Shown piece by piece: positions 6,306-6,381 of a stretch of DNA of 6,381 nt. The position numbers and the translations under genes are program-made. Each line of letters begins with the position of its first letter. The first letter of the stretch is position 1. Origin of the DNA: Flavobacteriales bacterium (lineage in GTDB: Bacteria > Bacteroidota > Bacteroidia > Flavobacteriales_D > Sanyastnellaceae); the NCBI GenBank assembly GCA_015663855.1, contig DQRJ01000178.1:1-6381 (forward strand), written 5' to 3'. The notes under the pieces were generated by a model, which did no database searches, was not told the origin of the DNA, and was given only the letters and a program-made list of their open reading frames with translations.

Positions 6306-6381
6306 CTAAGTCCTCCTCAACTTCAACTCCCTTAATTTATAACATTGTGGTGTGACCGAATTCTACGATTATGAAAAATAC

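Larger units (their letters stand above)
6247..6381. other. Intergenic region upstream of the channel gene
   Basis: This stretch of 135 bases to the right edge is the only sizeable non-coding region. It contains the candidate promoter and G-tract for the channel gene. Near its end, on the plus strand, ATGAAAAATAC begins at 6371. It follows an in-frame TGA at 6353-6355, and TAACATTG at 6340-6347 resembles a -7 box. This could be the start of a divergent gene, but fewer than four codons are visible. No terminator, tRNA or repeat array is seen. Confidence 0.4.

Overview
The window looks like chromosomal DNA from a member of the Bacteroidota, probably a flavobacterium-like or related environmental lineage. 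Three things suggest this. The gene set is typical of the phylum: a PafA-type alkaline phosphatase made as a lipoprotein, an M61 peptidase of the 'DLLGVSCHELFH' type, a long-chain acyl-CoA synthetase ending in a TPTLKLKRK motif, and an ion channel with a C-terminal zinc ribbon. The starts lack clear Shine-Dalgarno sequences. Two upstream regions hold near-matches to the Bacteroidota promoter pattern TTG-N17-23-TAnnTTTG. No finer taxonomic placement can be supported from this sequence alone.

All six recognisable genes lie on the minus strand, so transcription runs from the right edge to the left. In that order they are: a 135-base upstream region; a six-helix voltage-gated-type potassium channel with a zinc ribbon (5458-6246); a long-chain acyl-CoA synthetase (3622-5415); a PAP2-superfamily membrane phosphatase (2981-3592); a CrcB/Fluc fluoride channel (2565-2984); a PafA-like alkaline phosphatase lipoprotein (811-2568); and the N-terminal 267 codons of an M61 metallopeptidase that runs off the left edge (1-803). 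Coding density is very high, and the only non-coding stretch over 50 bases is at the right edge.

The last four genes are tightly packed. PAP2-crcB and crcB-pafA are each joined by a 4-base ATGA stop/start overlap, and pafA-M61 by a 7-base gap, so they are probably cotranscribed and translationally coupled. The acyl-CoA synthetase lies 28 bases... more precisely a 29-base gap upstream of PAP2 and may belong to the same transcript. A loose theme is phosphate and lipid handling at the envelope: a membrane lipid phosphatase, a periplasmic phosphomonoesterase, and fatty-acid activation. The fluoride exporter sits between the two phosphatases. Fluoride inhibits many phosphoryl-transfer enzymes, so the placement is suggestive, but a functional link is inference.

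I found no mobile element, CRISPR array, tRNA, rRNA or convincing terminator. I see no strong evidence of a wholly new system. The points most worth a second look are the fluoride channel between two phosphatases, the zinc ribbon on the potassium channel, the insertion in the CrcB TM1-TM2 loop, and a G-tract shared by two upstream regions.
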